NCBI GenBank assembly: GCA_020637215.1
Contig: JACJWI010000002.1
Location: 434,001 to 498,000, forward strand
Source: Microthrixaceae bacterium
GTDB lineage: Bacteria; Actinomycetota; Acidimicrobiia; Acidimicrobiales; Microtrichaceae
DNA length: 64,000 nucleotides
Reading direction: 5' to 3'
Part shown: positions 1-8,620 of the stretch, piece by piece
Numbering within the stretch: the stretch's first letter is position 1
How the letters are laid out: each line of letters begins with the position of its first letter
The notes under the pieces: generated by a model
Told to the model about the DNA's origin: nothing
Database searches by the model: none
Seen by the model: only the letters and a program-made list of their open reading frames with translations
Position numbers and translations under genes: made by a program

Positions 1-1
1 C

Positions 2-118
2 CGCGATCCGGAGTCCGTCAAGCCGATGAACCCCGAGAACAACCAGGGCATGCCCAACCTGCAGCTCTCGGAGACCCAGATCGATCAGCTCGTCGCCTAC
101 CTGGTGACCCTCAAGTAG
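2..118 (+). CDS. C-terminal end of a cytochrome c domain protein (probably oxidase subunit II); 5' end outside window
   Basis: The last 38 codons of a gene entering from the left edge, ending in TAG 31 bases before ctaD. The residues read as the tail of a class I cytochrome c domain: a Met in the context NNQGMPN, the usual position of the sixth haem-iron ligand, followed by a final amphipathic helix (QIDQLVAYLVTLK). The CxxCH motif would lie outside the window. Its place directly before subunit I suggests a cytochrome c oxidase subunit II with a fused haem c domain. A separate small cytochrome c cannot be excluded from this fragment. Confidence 0.7.
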   Translation, partial: RDPESVKPMNPENNQGMPNLQLSETQIDQLVAYLVTLK

Positions 119-149
119 GCCGGCCGGAGAAGGATCAGAAGGACTGCTC

Positions 150-2243
150 ATGGCACTCGTCGAAGATCATCCCCCGCTCGAGCTCGGCAGCGGCGCCGCC
201 ACGGTGTCCAAGCCCCTCGGCGTGTTCGCCCGCCCCACGGCGACCCACGGCTGGAAGTCGTGGCTCTTCACGGTCGACCACAAGAAGATCGGCATCATGT
301 ACGGCGTCGCCGCCTTCTTCTTCCTGCTGGTCGGCGGGTCCGAGGCGCTGCTGATCCGCACCCAGCTCGCGGTCCCGGGCGCCAAGCTGCTGTCGGCCGA
401 CGTGTACAACCAGGTCTTCACCATGCACGGCGTGACGATGATCTTCCTCGCCGTCATGCCGATGCAGTCGGCGTTCGCCAACTACCTGCTGCCGTTGCAG
501 ATCGGCGCCCGTGACGTCGCCTTCCCCCGGATGAACGCCCTGTCGCTGTGGATCTGGCTCAGCGGCGCCATCTTCTTCAACACCTCGTGGTTCCTCGGCG
601 GCGGCGCCAACGGCGGCTGGTTCAACTACGCCCCCAACTCGGGCGTGACTTTCTCGCCGGGCCACGGCATCGACTTCTACGCCGTCGGCCTCATCATCAT
701 GGGCATCGGCTCGACCGTGTCGGCCATCAACCTGACCGTCACCGTGCTCAACATGCGTTCACCGGGCATGACCCTCATGCGCATGCCGGTGTTCACCTGG
801 ATGGCGTTCGTCACGCAGGTGCTGCTGGTGTTCGCCCTTCCGGTGATCACCGTGGCTCTGTTCCTGCTGATGTTCGACCGTCTCTTCGACGCCACCTTCT
901 TCGACGCCTCGAAGGGCGGTGACCCGTTCCTGTGGCAGAACCTGTTCTGGATATTCGGGCACCCCGAGGTGTACATCATGATCCTGCCCAGCTTCGGGAT
1001 CGTGTCCGAGATCATCCCGGTGTTCTCCCGCAAGCCGATCTTCGGCTACCCGTTCATGGTCGGCTCCGGCATCGCCATCGGCTTCATGGGCTGGGGCGTG
1101 TGGGCGCACCACATGTTCGCCTCGGGCATCGGCACCCTGTCGGTGCTGGCGTTCTCGCTCGCCACCATGTTCATCGCCGTGCCGACCGGCGTGAAGATCC
1201 TCAACTGGATGGCCACCATGTACGGCGGCCGCATCCGGTTGAGCACACCGATGCTGTTCTCGATCGGCCTGGTCGCCATGTTCACCATCGGCGGCCTGTC
1301 GGGCGTGACCCACGCCTTCGCCCCCGCCGACGCCCAGCAGACCGACACCTACTACATCGTCGCCCACTTCCACTACGTGCTGTTCGGTGGCGCGCTGCTC
1401 GGGCTGTTCGGCGGCATGTACTTCTGGTGGCCCAAGATGTTCGGCCACTTCCTGAACGAGAAGATGGGCAAGTGGAACTTCTGGATCATGCTCGTCGGGT
1501 TCAACCTGACGTTCGGTCCCATGCACATCCTCGGGCTGCAGGGGATGATGCGACGCACCTACACCTACACCGAGGGCCAGGGCTTCAACTTCTGGAACCT
1601 CATCGCCACGATCGGCGCCTTCACCATCGCCGTGTCGCTGATCCTGTTCATGGTCAACGTCGCTCTGAGCTACCGGCGTCACAAGGCCAACCCCGTCGAT
1701 CCGGGGCCCGACCCGTGGGACGCCCGTTCGCCGGAGTGGATGATCCCGTCGCCGGCCCCCGAGCACAACTTCGACGAGCTCCCGGTGGTCGAGGAGGTCG
1801 ACGAGTTCTGGCACCGCAAGTACGGCCATGACGAGAACGGCCGCCTGGTTCGCATCGCCCGCACCGAGGACGTCGTGCAGAAGGGTGACGCCACCGACGT
1901 GCACCTCCCGTCGCCGTCGTACTGGCCGCTGGTCATGGCCTGTGGGTTCCCGTTCGTGGGCTACGGCCTGATCTTCAACTACTGGTGGCTGGTCCCGGGT
2001 GTGCTCCTGATCATCCTGGGCATCTTCGGCTGGGTGTTCGAGCCGTCGACCGACCCGAGCGCCGGGCACCACCACGACGACGATTACCCGACCGACGACC
2101 GGCCCGACGCCGTCGATGGCTCCGAGGACGCCCCGACCGACGCCGAGGCCGGTGACGGCGAGGTGGACGGCAGCTCCGACGACGCGGACGAGCGCACGCT
2201 CGAGCCGGCAATGGCCAGCACGGAGGAGACGACCGTTGGCTGA
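150..2243 (+). CDS. ctaD: Cytochrome c oxidase subunit I with C-terminal extension
   Basis: Haem-copper oxidase subunit I, the catalytic membrane subunit that reduces O2 and pumps protons. The CuB/crosslink motif FGHPEVYIM, the AHHMFASG histidine pair and HFHYVLFGG with the haem ligands are all present among about 12 membrane segments. At 697 residues it is longer than the roughly 540-580 usual for the family. After the core there is a soluble linker, two more membrane helices (from about SYWPLVMACG to LLIILGIFGWVF) and a charged Asp/His-rich tail of some 50 residues. This extension may replace part of the small actinobacterial subunit IV. ATG follows a purine-rich GGAGAAGGA stretch. The next gene begins 8 bases inside its 3' end. 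Confidence 0.95.
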   Translation: MALVEDHPPLELGSGAATVSKPLGVFARPTATHGWKSWLFTVDHKKIGIMYGVAAFFFLLVGGSEALLIRTQLAVPGAKLLSADVYNQVFTMHGVTMIFLAVMPMQSAFANYLLPLQIGARDVAFPRMNALSLWIWLSGAIFFNTSWFLGGGANGGWFNYAPNSGVTFSPGHGIDFYAVGLIIMGIGSTVSAINLTVTVLNMRSPGMTLMRMPVFTWMAFVTQVLLVFALPVITVALFLLMFDRLFDATFFDASKGGDPFLWQNLFWIFGHPEVYIMILPSFGIVSEIIPVFSRKPIFGYPFMVGSGIAIGFMGWGVWAHHMFASGIGTLSVLAFSLATMFIAVPTGVKILNWMATMYGGRIRLSTPMLFSIGLVAMFTIGGLSGVTHAFAPADAQQTDTYYIVAHFHYVLFGGALLGLFGGMYFWWPKMFGHFLNEKMGKWNFWIMLVGFNLTFGPMHILGLQGMMRRTYTYTEGQGFNFWNLIATIGAFTIAVSLILFMVNVALSYRRHKANPVDPGPDPWDARSPEWMIPSPAPEHNFDELPVVEEVDEFWHRKYGHDENGRLVRIARTEDVVQKGDATDVHLPSPSYWPLVMACGFPFVGYGLIFNYWWLVPGVLLIILGIFGWVFEPSTDPSAGHHHDDDYPTDDRPDAVDGSEDAPTDAEAGDGEVDGSSDDADERTLEPAMASTEETTVG

Positions 2244-2865
2244 CATCGCCCTCGAACCGGTCGAGGACCTGGAGTTCCCCGACGACACCCACGCCACCTC
2301 CACCGGCATCTCCAACACGAAGATGGCGATGTGGGTGTACCTGGCCTCGGACTGCCTGCTGTTCGGCGGTCTGATCTCCACCTACCTGCTCTACAAGAAC
2401 CGGCCCGGCAGCATCCCGGGCCTGGCCGGGTCGCCGCTCAAGGCGTCGGAGCTGTTCAACATCCCGTTCACGTCGATGACGAGCTTCATCCTGCTGATGA
2501 GCTCGCTCACGATGGTCCTGGCGGTCAACGCCGTCATGGGCGGGGACCACAAGCGGATGCGTCTGTGGCTGTCGGCCACCTGCGTGCTCGGCGGGCTGTT
2601 CCTGGCCGGCCAGGTCTACGAGTTCACCGAGTTCGTCCGCGAGGGGCTCGGCTACACCTCCAACGTGTCGGCCTCGGCGTTCTACACGCTGACCGGCTTC
2701 CACGGCGCCCACGTGGCGATCGGCATCATCATGCTGTTCAGCGCCGTCGGCTACTCGTTCCGCAAGCAGCTGCAGGCCGAGGCCGTCGAGGTCCTGGGCC
2801 TCTACTGGCACTTCGTGGACATCGTGTGGGTGGTGATCTTCGCGATCGTCTACCTGATCCCGTGA
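2236..2865 (+). CDS. ctaE: Cytochrome c oxidase subunit III
   Basis: Subunit III of the aa3-type oxidase, an integral membrane protein that stabilises subunit I and supports proton uptake. About 209 residues with five predicted membrane helices; GFHGAHVAIG and YWHFVDIVWV are family hallmarks. The start is taken as TTG at 2236, giving LADIALEPVED, because GGAGGA lies just upstream inside the ctaD 3' end and the reading frame further upstream is arginine/proline-rich shadow sequence. The 8-base overlap with ctaD implies coupled translation. Confidence 0.93.
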   Translation: MADIALEPVEDLEFPDDTHATSTGISNTKMAMWVYLASDCLLFGGLISTYLLYKNRPGSIPGLAGSPLKASELFNIPFTSMTSFILLMSSLTMVLAVNAVMGGDHKRMRLWLSATCVLGGLFLAGQVYEFTEFVREGLGYTSNVSASAFYTLTGFHGAHVAIGIIMLFSAVGYSFRKQLQAEAVEVLGLYWHFVDIVWVVIFAIVYLIP

Positions 2866-2920
2866 CCCGCCACCGCACCGACCCCGAACGACCCCTTCCC
2901 GAGACGACGCAGGAGCCAGC

Positions 2921-3343
2921 GTGAGCACCACCGTTGAGGAACTCGACGACGACTCCCCGGTGCATCCGGGCGAACACCACACCCACGGTCCGTCGACCTC
3001 CACCTACTTCACGATCTTCTGGGTGCTCGTCGCCATCACGGCGCTCGAGGTGTCCACCTACTTCTGGTCGTCGTGGTTCGGCGACGGATCGCACTACCCG
3101 GCGGTCGTGCTGCTGGTGGTCATGATGGTGGTCAAGTTCATCCTGATCGCCTCGTTCTTCATGCACCTGCGCTTCGACAGCAAGCTCCTGTCGAGGATCT
3201 TCTACTTCGGTCTGCTCGTGGCGATGATGGTCTACGTGGCCGCTCTGGCGACCATGAACATCTTCACCGACAACGGCAACCCCTGGTTCAACGACCCGCC
3301 GCCGGCGGTGACCACGACGACGGTCGCCCCCGCCGGCGGCTGA
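2921..3343 (+). CDS. Cytochrome c oxidase subunit IV family protein
   Basis: A small membrane protein of 140 residues with a His-rich soluble N-terminus (PGEHHTHGPSTSTYF) and three hydrophobic helices; MVVKFILIASFFMHLRFD matches the prokaryotic COX4/caa3 subunit IV family. It is last in the oxidase cluster, 55 bases after ctaE. GTG is preceded by AGGAG. The C-terminus is Thr/Val-rich (TTTTVAPAGG). The role is structural or in assembly of the oxidase. A strong hairpin follows it. Confidence 0.85.
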   Translation: MSTTVEELDDDSPVHPGEHHTHGPSTSTYFTIFWVLVAITALEVSTYFWSSWFGDGSHYPAVVLLVVMMVVKFILIASFFMHLRFDSKLLSRIFYFGLLVAMMVYVAALATMNIFTDNGNPWFNDPPPAVTTTTVAPAGG

Positions 3344-3367
3344 TCGAACCCGACACGATCTGCGACC

Positions 3368-3395
3368 GAGGGGCCCCGCTCAGGCGGGGCCTCTC
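3368..3395. terminator. Bidirectional hairpin terminator between convergent genes
   Basis: Twelve-base arms (3368-3379 and 3384-3395) with one G-U pair and a 4-base TCAG loop. It sits between the end of the oxidase operon on plus and the end of the ABC permease on minus, so it can serve both. Confidence 0.75.
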
Positions 3396-3412
3396 CGCGT
3401 TCCCCGGGACCG

Positions 3413-4144
3413 CTACTCGGCCGACCAGCGGAACAGCAGCGCCGCGGCGACGGGGGCGACGACCGCCCATGCGGTCAGCGACACCCACGCCCAGGTGTCC
3501 ACCCCGCCTCCTCCGAGGGAGCCGGTGATCACCTCGGTGAGCGGGGCGGCGGGGAGCGCCCGCGCCGCCGTGGCCAGACCGCTCGGCAGCTCCGACAGGG
3601 GGACGACCATGCCTCCGGTCAGCAGCAGCACCAGGTAGAGGCCGTTGGCCACGGCCAGGGTTCCGACGCCGGGCAGCGTGCCGGCGAGCAGCAGTCCGAG
3701 ACCGCCGAACGCTGCGGTCCCGAGCAGGGCGCCCAGGACCGCCGGCGCCCAGCCCGCTGCCGGCGGCGACCAACCGAGCAGCACCGCGACGGCGATGAGC
3801 ACCGCCCACTGGATCACCTCGGTAACCAGGACCGAGGTGATCTTGGCTGCCACCCACCGCCCCCGTCCGAGCGGCGATGCCCCCAGACGCTTGAGCACGC
3901 CGTAGTGGCGCTCGAACCCGGTGCCGATGCCGAGCGACACCAGCGAGCTCGACATGACGGCCAACGCGAGCACCGCCGGGGCCAGGTAGTCGATCGGCTC
4001 GTCGACGTCGCCGTGGGGGAGCACGTCGACGGTCGAGAAGAACACCAGGATCAGCAGCGGGATCCCGAGGTTGACCAGCAGCTGCTCGCCCTGGCGGGCT
4101 CCGAGCACCAACTCGGTGCGCAGCTGGGACCGGAACGCTCTCAC
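3413..4144 (-). CDS. ABC transporter permease (ABC-2 type)
   Basis: Membrane subunit of an ABC exporter, 243 residues with about six hydrophobic helices in the ABC-2 pattern, beginning VRAFRSQLRTELVLGARQGE. The soluble stretch GFERHYGVLKRLGASPLGR between helices 2 and 3 is characteristic of this family. The GTG start overlaps the ATPase stop by 4 bases (GTGA) and has GAGGGAGG upstream. It is the last gene of a four-gene minus-strand operon. The substrate cannot be read from the sequence; a drug, lipid or daunorubicin-type exporter is typical. Confidence 0.88.
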   Translation of the reverse strand: MRAFRSQLRTELVLGARQGEQLLVNLGIPLLILVFFSTVDVLPHGDVDEPIDYLAPAVLALAVMSSSLVSLGIGTGFERHYGVLKRLGASPLGRGRWVAAKITSVLVTEVIQWAVLIAVAVLLGWSPPAAGWAPAVLGALLGTAAFGGLGLLLAGTLPGVGTLAVANGLYLVLLLTGGMVVPLSELPSGLATAARALPAAPLTEVITGSLGGGGVDTWAWVSLTAWAVVAPVAAALLFRWSAE

Positions 4145-5145
4145 CGTCGCCTCCCTCGTCCACGTCGTCGGGCGGCGGGACCGCCCGGATCTCCGGCGTC
4201 GGGCCCGCGGTCGTGGGCGGTCAGGCGGCGGAACACGTCGTCGAGGCGCTGCCGCCCGGCCCGGAGGTCCTGCAGCGGCAGGTCCCGTTCGGCGAGCCAC
4301 GCGGTCACCGCGGCCACGTTCGCCGGGCTGGGGTCGGTCTCGACGCGGAACTCGCCCCGGCTCACCCGACGGACCGGGACGCCGAGGTGGGCGGCCAGGT
4401 CGTCGACGGGGAGTTCGTCGGGCGCGCCGAACAGGATGTGGTCGGAGTCGCTGGGGCGGACCAGCTCGGCCGGGGACCCGGCGGCGACGACGGTGCCCCG
4501 GTCGATGATCACCACGTGGTCCGAGCACCGCTCGGCCTCGTCGAGGTCGTGGGTCGTCATCACCACCGCCACCCCGTCTTCGCTCAGCGACGCCACCACC
4601 TCGCGCACGGCGTCGCGGCCCTCGAGGTCGATGCCGGCGGTGGGCTCGTCGAGGAACACCACATCGGGACGCCCGATGATCGCCAGCGCCAGCGACAGCC
4701 GGCGCTGCTCGCCGCCCGACAGTCGTCGGAATGCGGTACCGGCCCGGTGCGACAGCCCGACACGCTCCAGCAGCTCGGCCGGATCGAGCGGCCGTTCGAA
4801 GAATCCGGCGTACTGGGTCAGCAGCTCGGCGGGACGGATGGCGGTGGGGATGCCGCCGTCCTGCAGCATCACCCCGACCCGGTGGCTGAGGCGTCGGTGG
4901 TCGGTGATCGGGTCGAGGCCGAGCACTCGGGTCCGGCCGCCTGCCGCGGGGCGGTAGCCCTCGAGGTGCTCGACGGTCGAGGTCTTGCCGGCGCCGTTGG
5001 GGCCGAGCACGGTGGTGACCTGCCCGGCCCGAGCGGTGAACGACACGCCGTCGACCGCGGTGAGCTCCCCGTAGCGGATGACCAGGTCCTCGACGACGAC
5101 GGCCTCGCCTCCGGAGCCGGTGGTGGGCGATCCGGTCGTGGTCAC
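4141..5145 (-). CDS. ABC transporter ATP-binding protein
   Basis: ATPase subunit partnered with the downstream ABC-2 permease. Walker A GPNGAGKT is at residues 48-55, the LSGGEQRR signature at about 142-149, Walker B DVVFLDEP at about 161-168, and the switch His lies in TTHDLDEAE. The length of 334 fits the DrrA/NatA type with a C-terminal extension of about 90 residues. GTG start 11 bases after the HAD gene stop; the last codons overlap the permease start. Confidence 0.93.
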   Translation of the reverse strand: MTTTGSPTTGSGGEAVVVEDLVIRYGELTAVDGVSFTARAGQVTTVLGPNGAGKTSTVEHLEGYRPAAGGRTRVLGLDPITDHRRLSHRVGVMLQDGGIPTAIRPAELLTQYAGFFERPLDPAELLERVGLSHRAGTAFRRLSGGEQRRLSLALAIIGRPDVVFLDEPTAGIDLEGRDAVREVVASLSEDGVAVVMTTHDLDEAERCSDHVVIIDRGTVVAAGSPAELVRPSDSDHILFGAPDELPVDDLAAHLGVPVRRVSRGEFRVETDPSPANVAAVTAWLAERDLPLQDLRAGRQRLDDVFRRLTAHDRGPDAGDPGGPAARRRGRGRRR

Positions 5146-5156
5146 GTCGAGCGACG

Positions 5157-5798
5157 CTACCGGCGGGCCACGAGCCCGGGCACGTCGGAGGGGCGCTCCG
5201 CCACCGCCCAGGCTCCCGCGGCCTGCAGCTCGCCGACCGTGCCGTAGCCCCAGGTCGCGCCGATGCAGTCGATCCCGTGGGCGGCTGCGCCGAGCACGTC
5301 CAGGTCACGGTCGCCGACGAGCACGCAGTCCGAGGGTGCGGGGTCTCCGAGGCCGGCCAGGGTGCGGGCGAGCACGTCGGTCTTGGAGGTGCTCGTCCCG
5401 TCCATGGACGCGGCGCCGATCACCGTGAACCGGTCGGTCAGACCGAAGTGGTCGAGCATGGTGCGCGTCGGACCCTCGCCCTTGGACGTCGCGGTGGCGA
5501 GGGTGTGACCCGCCGCGGCCACGGCGTCGAGCATGTCGACCGCTCCGTCGTAGAGGCTGGCCTCGTACACGCCGGTCCGCACGTAGCGGTCCCGGTACAG
5601 ACGGACGCCGGCCTCGACGTGCCCGGCCGGTACCCCCACCATCTCGAGCATCAGCGGCAGCGGCAGCCCGATGTGGGAGCGCAGGACCTGATCGGTCGGC
5701 ACTTGGAGGCCGAGTGCGTCCAGGGTGTGGACCATGCACGCCAGGATCCCGGGCTCGGAGTCCCAGACCGTGCCGTCGAGGTCGAACACGACGTTCAC
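5157..5798 (-). CDS. HAD-superfamily hydrolase, phosphoglycolate phosphatase-like
   Basis: A cytosolic phosphatase of 213 residues. Motif I FDLDGTVWDSE carries the nucleophile and acid/base Asp; motif II is the Thr/Ser region ATATSKG; motif IV is VLVGDRDLDVLGA. The alpha-helical cap of the Gph type lies between motifs I and II. GTG overlaps the upstream hydrolase stop by 4 bases, which fixes the start. Phosphoglycolate or a pyrophosphate/nucleotide could be substrate; the sequence does not decide. Confidence 0.85.
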   Translation of the reverse strand: MNVVFDLDGTVWDSEPGILACMVHTLDALGLQVPTDQVLRSHIGLPLPLMLEMVGVPAGHVEAGVRLYRDRYVRTGVYEASLYDGAVDMLDAVAAAGHTLATATSKGEGPTRTMLDHFGLTDRFTVIGAASMDGTSTSKTDVLARTLAGLGDPAPSDCVLVGDRDLDVLGAAAHGIDCIGATWGYGTVGELQAAGAWAVAERPSDVPGLVARR

Positions 5799-7255
5799 GT
5801 CGGAGCTCCCGGCACGTCGCCGGTGCGGGGTGCCCGTCGGTGCTCCCACAGCAGCCACTGGGCCCGGTCTCCGTCGGGGTCGAAGTGGGCGACCTTCACC
5901 GGCGCGGGATGGTCGAGGCTGACGATGTCGGTCGGTGACGAGAACCCGAACGTCACCGGCGAGGTGACCGGGGGCTGCCACCCGTCGACGTTGCGGGGCG
6001 ACGGGGTGACGACGACGGTTCCGGGGTCGTCGCCGGCGGTGACGGTGAGGGTGGCGAATGCGTGCTCGTACACGCCGGTCAGCCGGTCGAGGTCTGGGCG
6101 CAGGTCCGGGTCCGGCACCGGGTCGGCCTCCACGACTCCGAGCAGCTCGGCCAGCATCGTCCGGCGCACGGACTGGGTGACCGCCGCGCCGTTGGTGGCG
6201 TTGGTCAGCACCACGATCCCGAGCCGCTGGTCGGGGGCGATGACCAGGTCGCTGATGTAGCCGACCGTCGTGCCGCCGTGCTCGATCGTCGTCACCGGTC
6301 CGCTCGGGTCCGGTGATGCCGACCCGCGGGCCGGCGCGTGCTCGGGGCCGACCTCGTGGGTGTGGACGAACCAGTCGAGCGCGACCGACTCCCCGGGGCG
6401 GACCTCGGCGGTGACCGGGTGGTGCAGTCGTCGGAGCGAGTCGTCGGTGAGCAGCCGGGTGCCGTCGAGGCCGGTGCCGCTCCACTGGAACCGGCACCAC
6501 ACGAGCAGGTGGTTCACCGACGCCACCAGACCGCCCGCCGCGCGGTCGAGCGGGGTGAGCTCCCAGCCGGGCTGCCAGCCGATGCCACGCAGCACGTACG
6601 CGGCGCCGTCGAACATCCAGTGCGGCGCGGCGACGTCGCGGGTGATGACATCGTCGGCCCGGAACCCGGCGGTCGCCATGCCCAGGGGATCGAGGAGCCG
6701 TTCCCTCACGAAGCTCTCGAAGGGGACACCGGCCGCAGCCGCGATCACCTCGCCGACGATCGAGAAGCCCGCGTTGTTGTACGACCAGCCCGTCCCGGGA
6801 TGGAAGAACCGACGCGCCGTCGCCAGCGTCGCCAGGCCGTCCCGCGCGCCCTCGACGAACAGGTGGTCGCCGTCGAACCCGGCGGTGTGGGCGAGCGCGA
6901 CCTCGACGGTGATCGCCTCGGTGTCGAGGCCGGTCGCGTCGCCCAGGCCGGGCAGGTGCGCCTCGACAGGGTCGTCGAGGGAGAGGCGACCGTCCTGGAC
7001 CAGGGCCAGCACCGCGGCGGAGGTCAGGGTCTTGGTGATCGAGCCCACCTGGAACAAGGTGTCGCCGTCGACCGCCCGGGGCAGCTCGTGGTGACCGACC
7101 CCGGCGCCGGTGACGTGGCGGACGTCGTTCGACACCACGCCGGCGACCGCCCCCGGCACGTGGTGCTCGGCGAGCGCCGCCTGCAACGCCTCCGCCAGCA
7201 GCGCGGTCACCGCGTCGTCGTCGGGAGCGTCGGTCAGCGGGAGGGCGTCAGCCAT
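5795..7255 (-). CDS. Serine hydrolase of the beta-lactamase class C / PBP-like family
   Basis: A 486-residue protein with the three active-site motifs of the family: SITK (S72, K75), YNN (Y159-N161) and HGG at about 326-328. The C-terminal part of about 110 residues resembles the beta-barrel domain found in esterase/peptidase members. No signal peptide is seen, so it probably acts in the cytoplasm as an esterase or D-aminopeptidase-like enzyme rather than as a resistance beta-lactamase. First gene of the minus-strand operon. ATG lies 6 bases after a TAGGGT hexamer with no Shine-Dalgarno, so it is probably leaderless. Confidence 0.85.
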   Translation of the reverse strand: MADALPLTDAPDDDAVTALLAEALQAALAEHHVPGAVAGVVSNDVRHVTGAGVGHHELPRAVDGDTLFQVGSITKTLTSAAVLALVQDGRLSLDDPVEAHLPGLGDATGLDTEAITVEVALAHTAGFDGDHLFVEGARDGLATLATARRFFHPGTGWSYNNAGFSIVGEVIAAAAGVPFESFVRERLLDPLGMATAGFRADDVITRDVAAPHWMFDGAAYVLRGIGWQPGWELTPLDRAAGGLVASVNHLLVWCRFQWSGTGLDGTRLLTDDSLRRLHHPVTAEVRPGESVALDWFVHTHEVGPEHAPARGSASPDPSGPVTTIEHGGTTVGYISDLVIAPDQRLGIVVLTNATNGAAVTQSVRRTMLAELLGVVEADPVPDPDLRPDLDRLTGVYEHAFATLTVTAGDDPGTVVVTPSPRNVDGWQPPVTSPVTFGFSSPTDIVSLDHPAPVKVAHFDPDGDRAQWLLWEHRRAPRTGDVPGAPT

Positions 7256-7261
7256 GGCGGC

Positions 7262-7267
7262 ACCCTA
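7262..7267 (-). promoter_or_regulatory. -10 element (TAGGGT) of a leaderless promoter
   Basis: TAGGGT on minus ends 6 bases before the ATG of the serine hydrolase, so transcription would begin at or next to the start codon. Divergent from the serS promoter in the same 67-base gap. Confidence 0.6.
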
Positions 7268-7310
7268 GCCAGGGGCACCAACGGGTTCGGGGGCGTGAGG
7301 CGGGCGCCGC

Positions 7311-7316
7311 TACCGT
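7311..7316 (+). promoter_or_regulatory. -10 element (TACCGT) of a leaderless promoter for serS
   Basis: TACCGT ends 6 bases before the serS ATG. The spacer GCGGGG is G-rich but too close to the ATG to act as a good ribosome binding site. Confidence 0.55.
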
Positions 7317-7322
7317 GCGGGG

Positions 7323-8603
7323 ATGCTCGACGTGCGCCTGTTCCGCAACGACCCCGACGCGGTGCGCGTCGGGCTCGCCCGCCGTGGCGAGGACCCGGGC
7401 GCCGTCGACGAGGTCGTCCGCCTCGACGCCGAGCTTCGCAACCTGACCGCGCGTCGCGACGGGCTCCGCGCCGAGATCCGCACGCTGTCCAACGAAGTCG
7501 GCAAGCTGTTCCGCGAGAAGCGCCAGGACGAGGCCGCCGAACTGCAGGAGCAGAGCCGCATCCTCGGCGCCGAGGAGAAGGCGCTCGACGTCGGCGCGGA
7601 CGAGATGGCCGCCGAGCTGCGCGAGAAGCTGCTGCGCATCCCGAACCTCCCGTCGCCCGACGCGCCCGACGGCCTCGGCGAGGACGACAACGTCGTGGTC
7701 CGCGTCGAGGGCTTCGACGCCGACCGCTACGCCGATCACCAACGCGTGTCCCACTGGGAGATCGGCGAGCAGCTCGGCATCCTCGACGTGGAACGGGCCG
7801 TCAAGCTGTCGGGATCGATGTTCGTCATGTACCGCGGGGCCGGCGCCGCGCTGGTGAGGGCGCTGTGCCAGCTGGCGCTCGACCGCAACGTCGACCTGTA
7901 CGAGGAGATCCGGCCACCGACGCTGGTGCGCACCGACACCATGGTCTCGACCGGTCACCTCCCCAAGTTCGAGGAAGAGGCGTACCACCTCGAGCGCGAC
8001 GACCTGTGGGCCATCCCCACCGCCGAGGTGCCGCTCACCTCGCTGGGCCGCGACGAGATCGTCGACGAGGCCGACCTGCCCCGTCGCTTCTGCGCCCACA
8101 CCAGCTGCTTCCGTCGCGAGGCCGGCTCCGCCGGCAAGGACACACGCGGACTGCTGCGCGTGCACGAGTTCGACAAGGTCGAGATCCTCGCCTACTCGAC
8201 GCCGGCCCAGGCGGCCGGGCTGCACTCCGAGATCCTCGACCGGGCCGAGTCGACCATCCGGGACCTCGGACTGGCCTACCGCGTCCTGGACCTGTGCGCC
8301 GGTGACCTGGGCGCGTCGGCGCGACGCACCTTCGACATCGAGGTGTTCGCACCCGGCGCCGACCGCTGGCTCGAGGTCAGCTCGGTCAGCTGGTTCGGCG
8401 ACTACCAGGCCCGTCGGGCCAACCTGCGGTACCGGCCGGCAGAGGGCAAGGGCACCGAGATCCTCCACACCCTCAACGGTTCGGCCCTGGCCGTCCCCCG
8501 GGTCTGGGCCGCGATCGTGGAGACCTACCGCCGTACCGACGGGCGGGTCGACGTCCCCGACCTGCTCCAGCCGTACCTCCGGGGACTCACGGTCATCGGT
8601 TGA
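7323..8603 (+). CDS. serS: Seryl-tRNA synthetase
   Basis: Class II aminoacyl-tRNA synthetase charging tRNA-Ser (and tRNA-Sec where present). 426 residues, the normal length. The N-terminal 110 residues form the long coiled-coil tRNA-binding arm (MLDVRLFRNDPDAVR onwards). Motif 2 contains CFRREAGSAGKDTRGLLRVHE and motif 3 ends NGSALAVPRVWAAIVETY. Essential housekeeping gene. Expressed from its own leaderless-type promoter; the ClC gene follows after 17 bases and may be cotranscribed. Confidence 0.97.
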   Translation: MLDVRLFRNDPDAVRVGLARRGEDPGAVDEVVRLDAELRNLTARRDGLRAEIRTLSNEVGKLFREKRQDEAAELQEQSRILGAEEKALDVGADEMAAELREKLLRIPNLPSPDAPDGLGEDDNVVVRVEGFDADRYADHQRVSHWEIGEQLGILDVERAVKLSGSMFVMYRGAGAALVRALCQLALDRNVDLYEEIRPPTLVRTDTMVSTGHLPKFEEEAYHLERDDLWAIPTAEVPLTSLGRDEIVDEADLPRRFCAHTSCFRREAGSAGKDTRGLLRVHEFDKVEILAYSTPAQAAGLHSEILDRAESTIRDLGLAYRVLDLCAGDLGASARRTFDIEVFAPGADRWLEVSSVSWFGDYQARRANLRYRPAEGKGTEILHTLNGSALAVPRVWAAIVETYRRTDGRVDVPDLLQPYLRGLTVIG

Positions 8604-8620
8604 CGTGATGGCCCCGTGAC

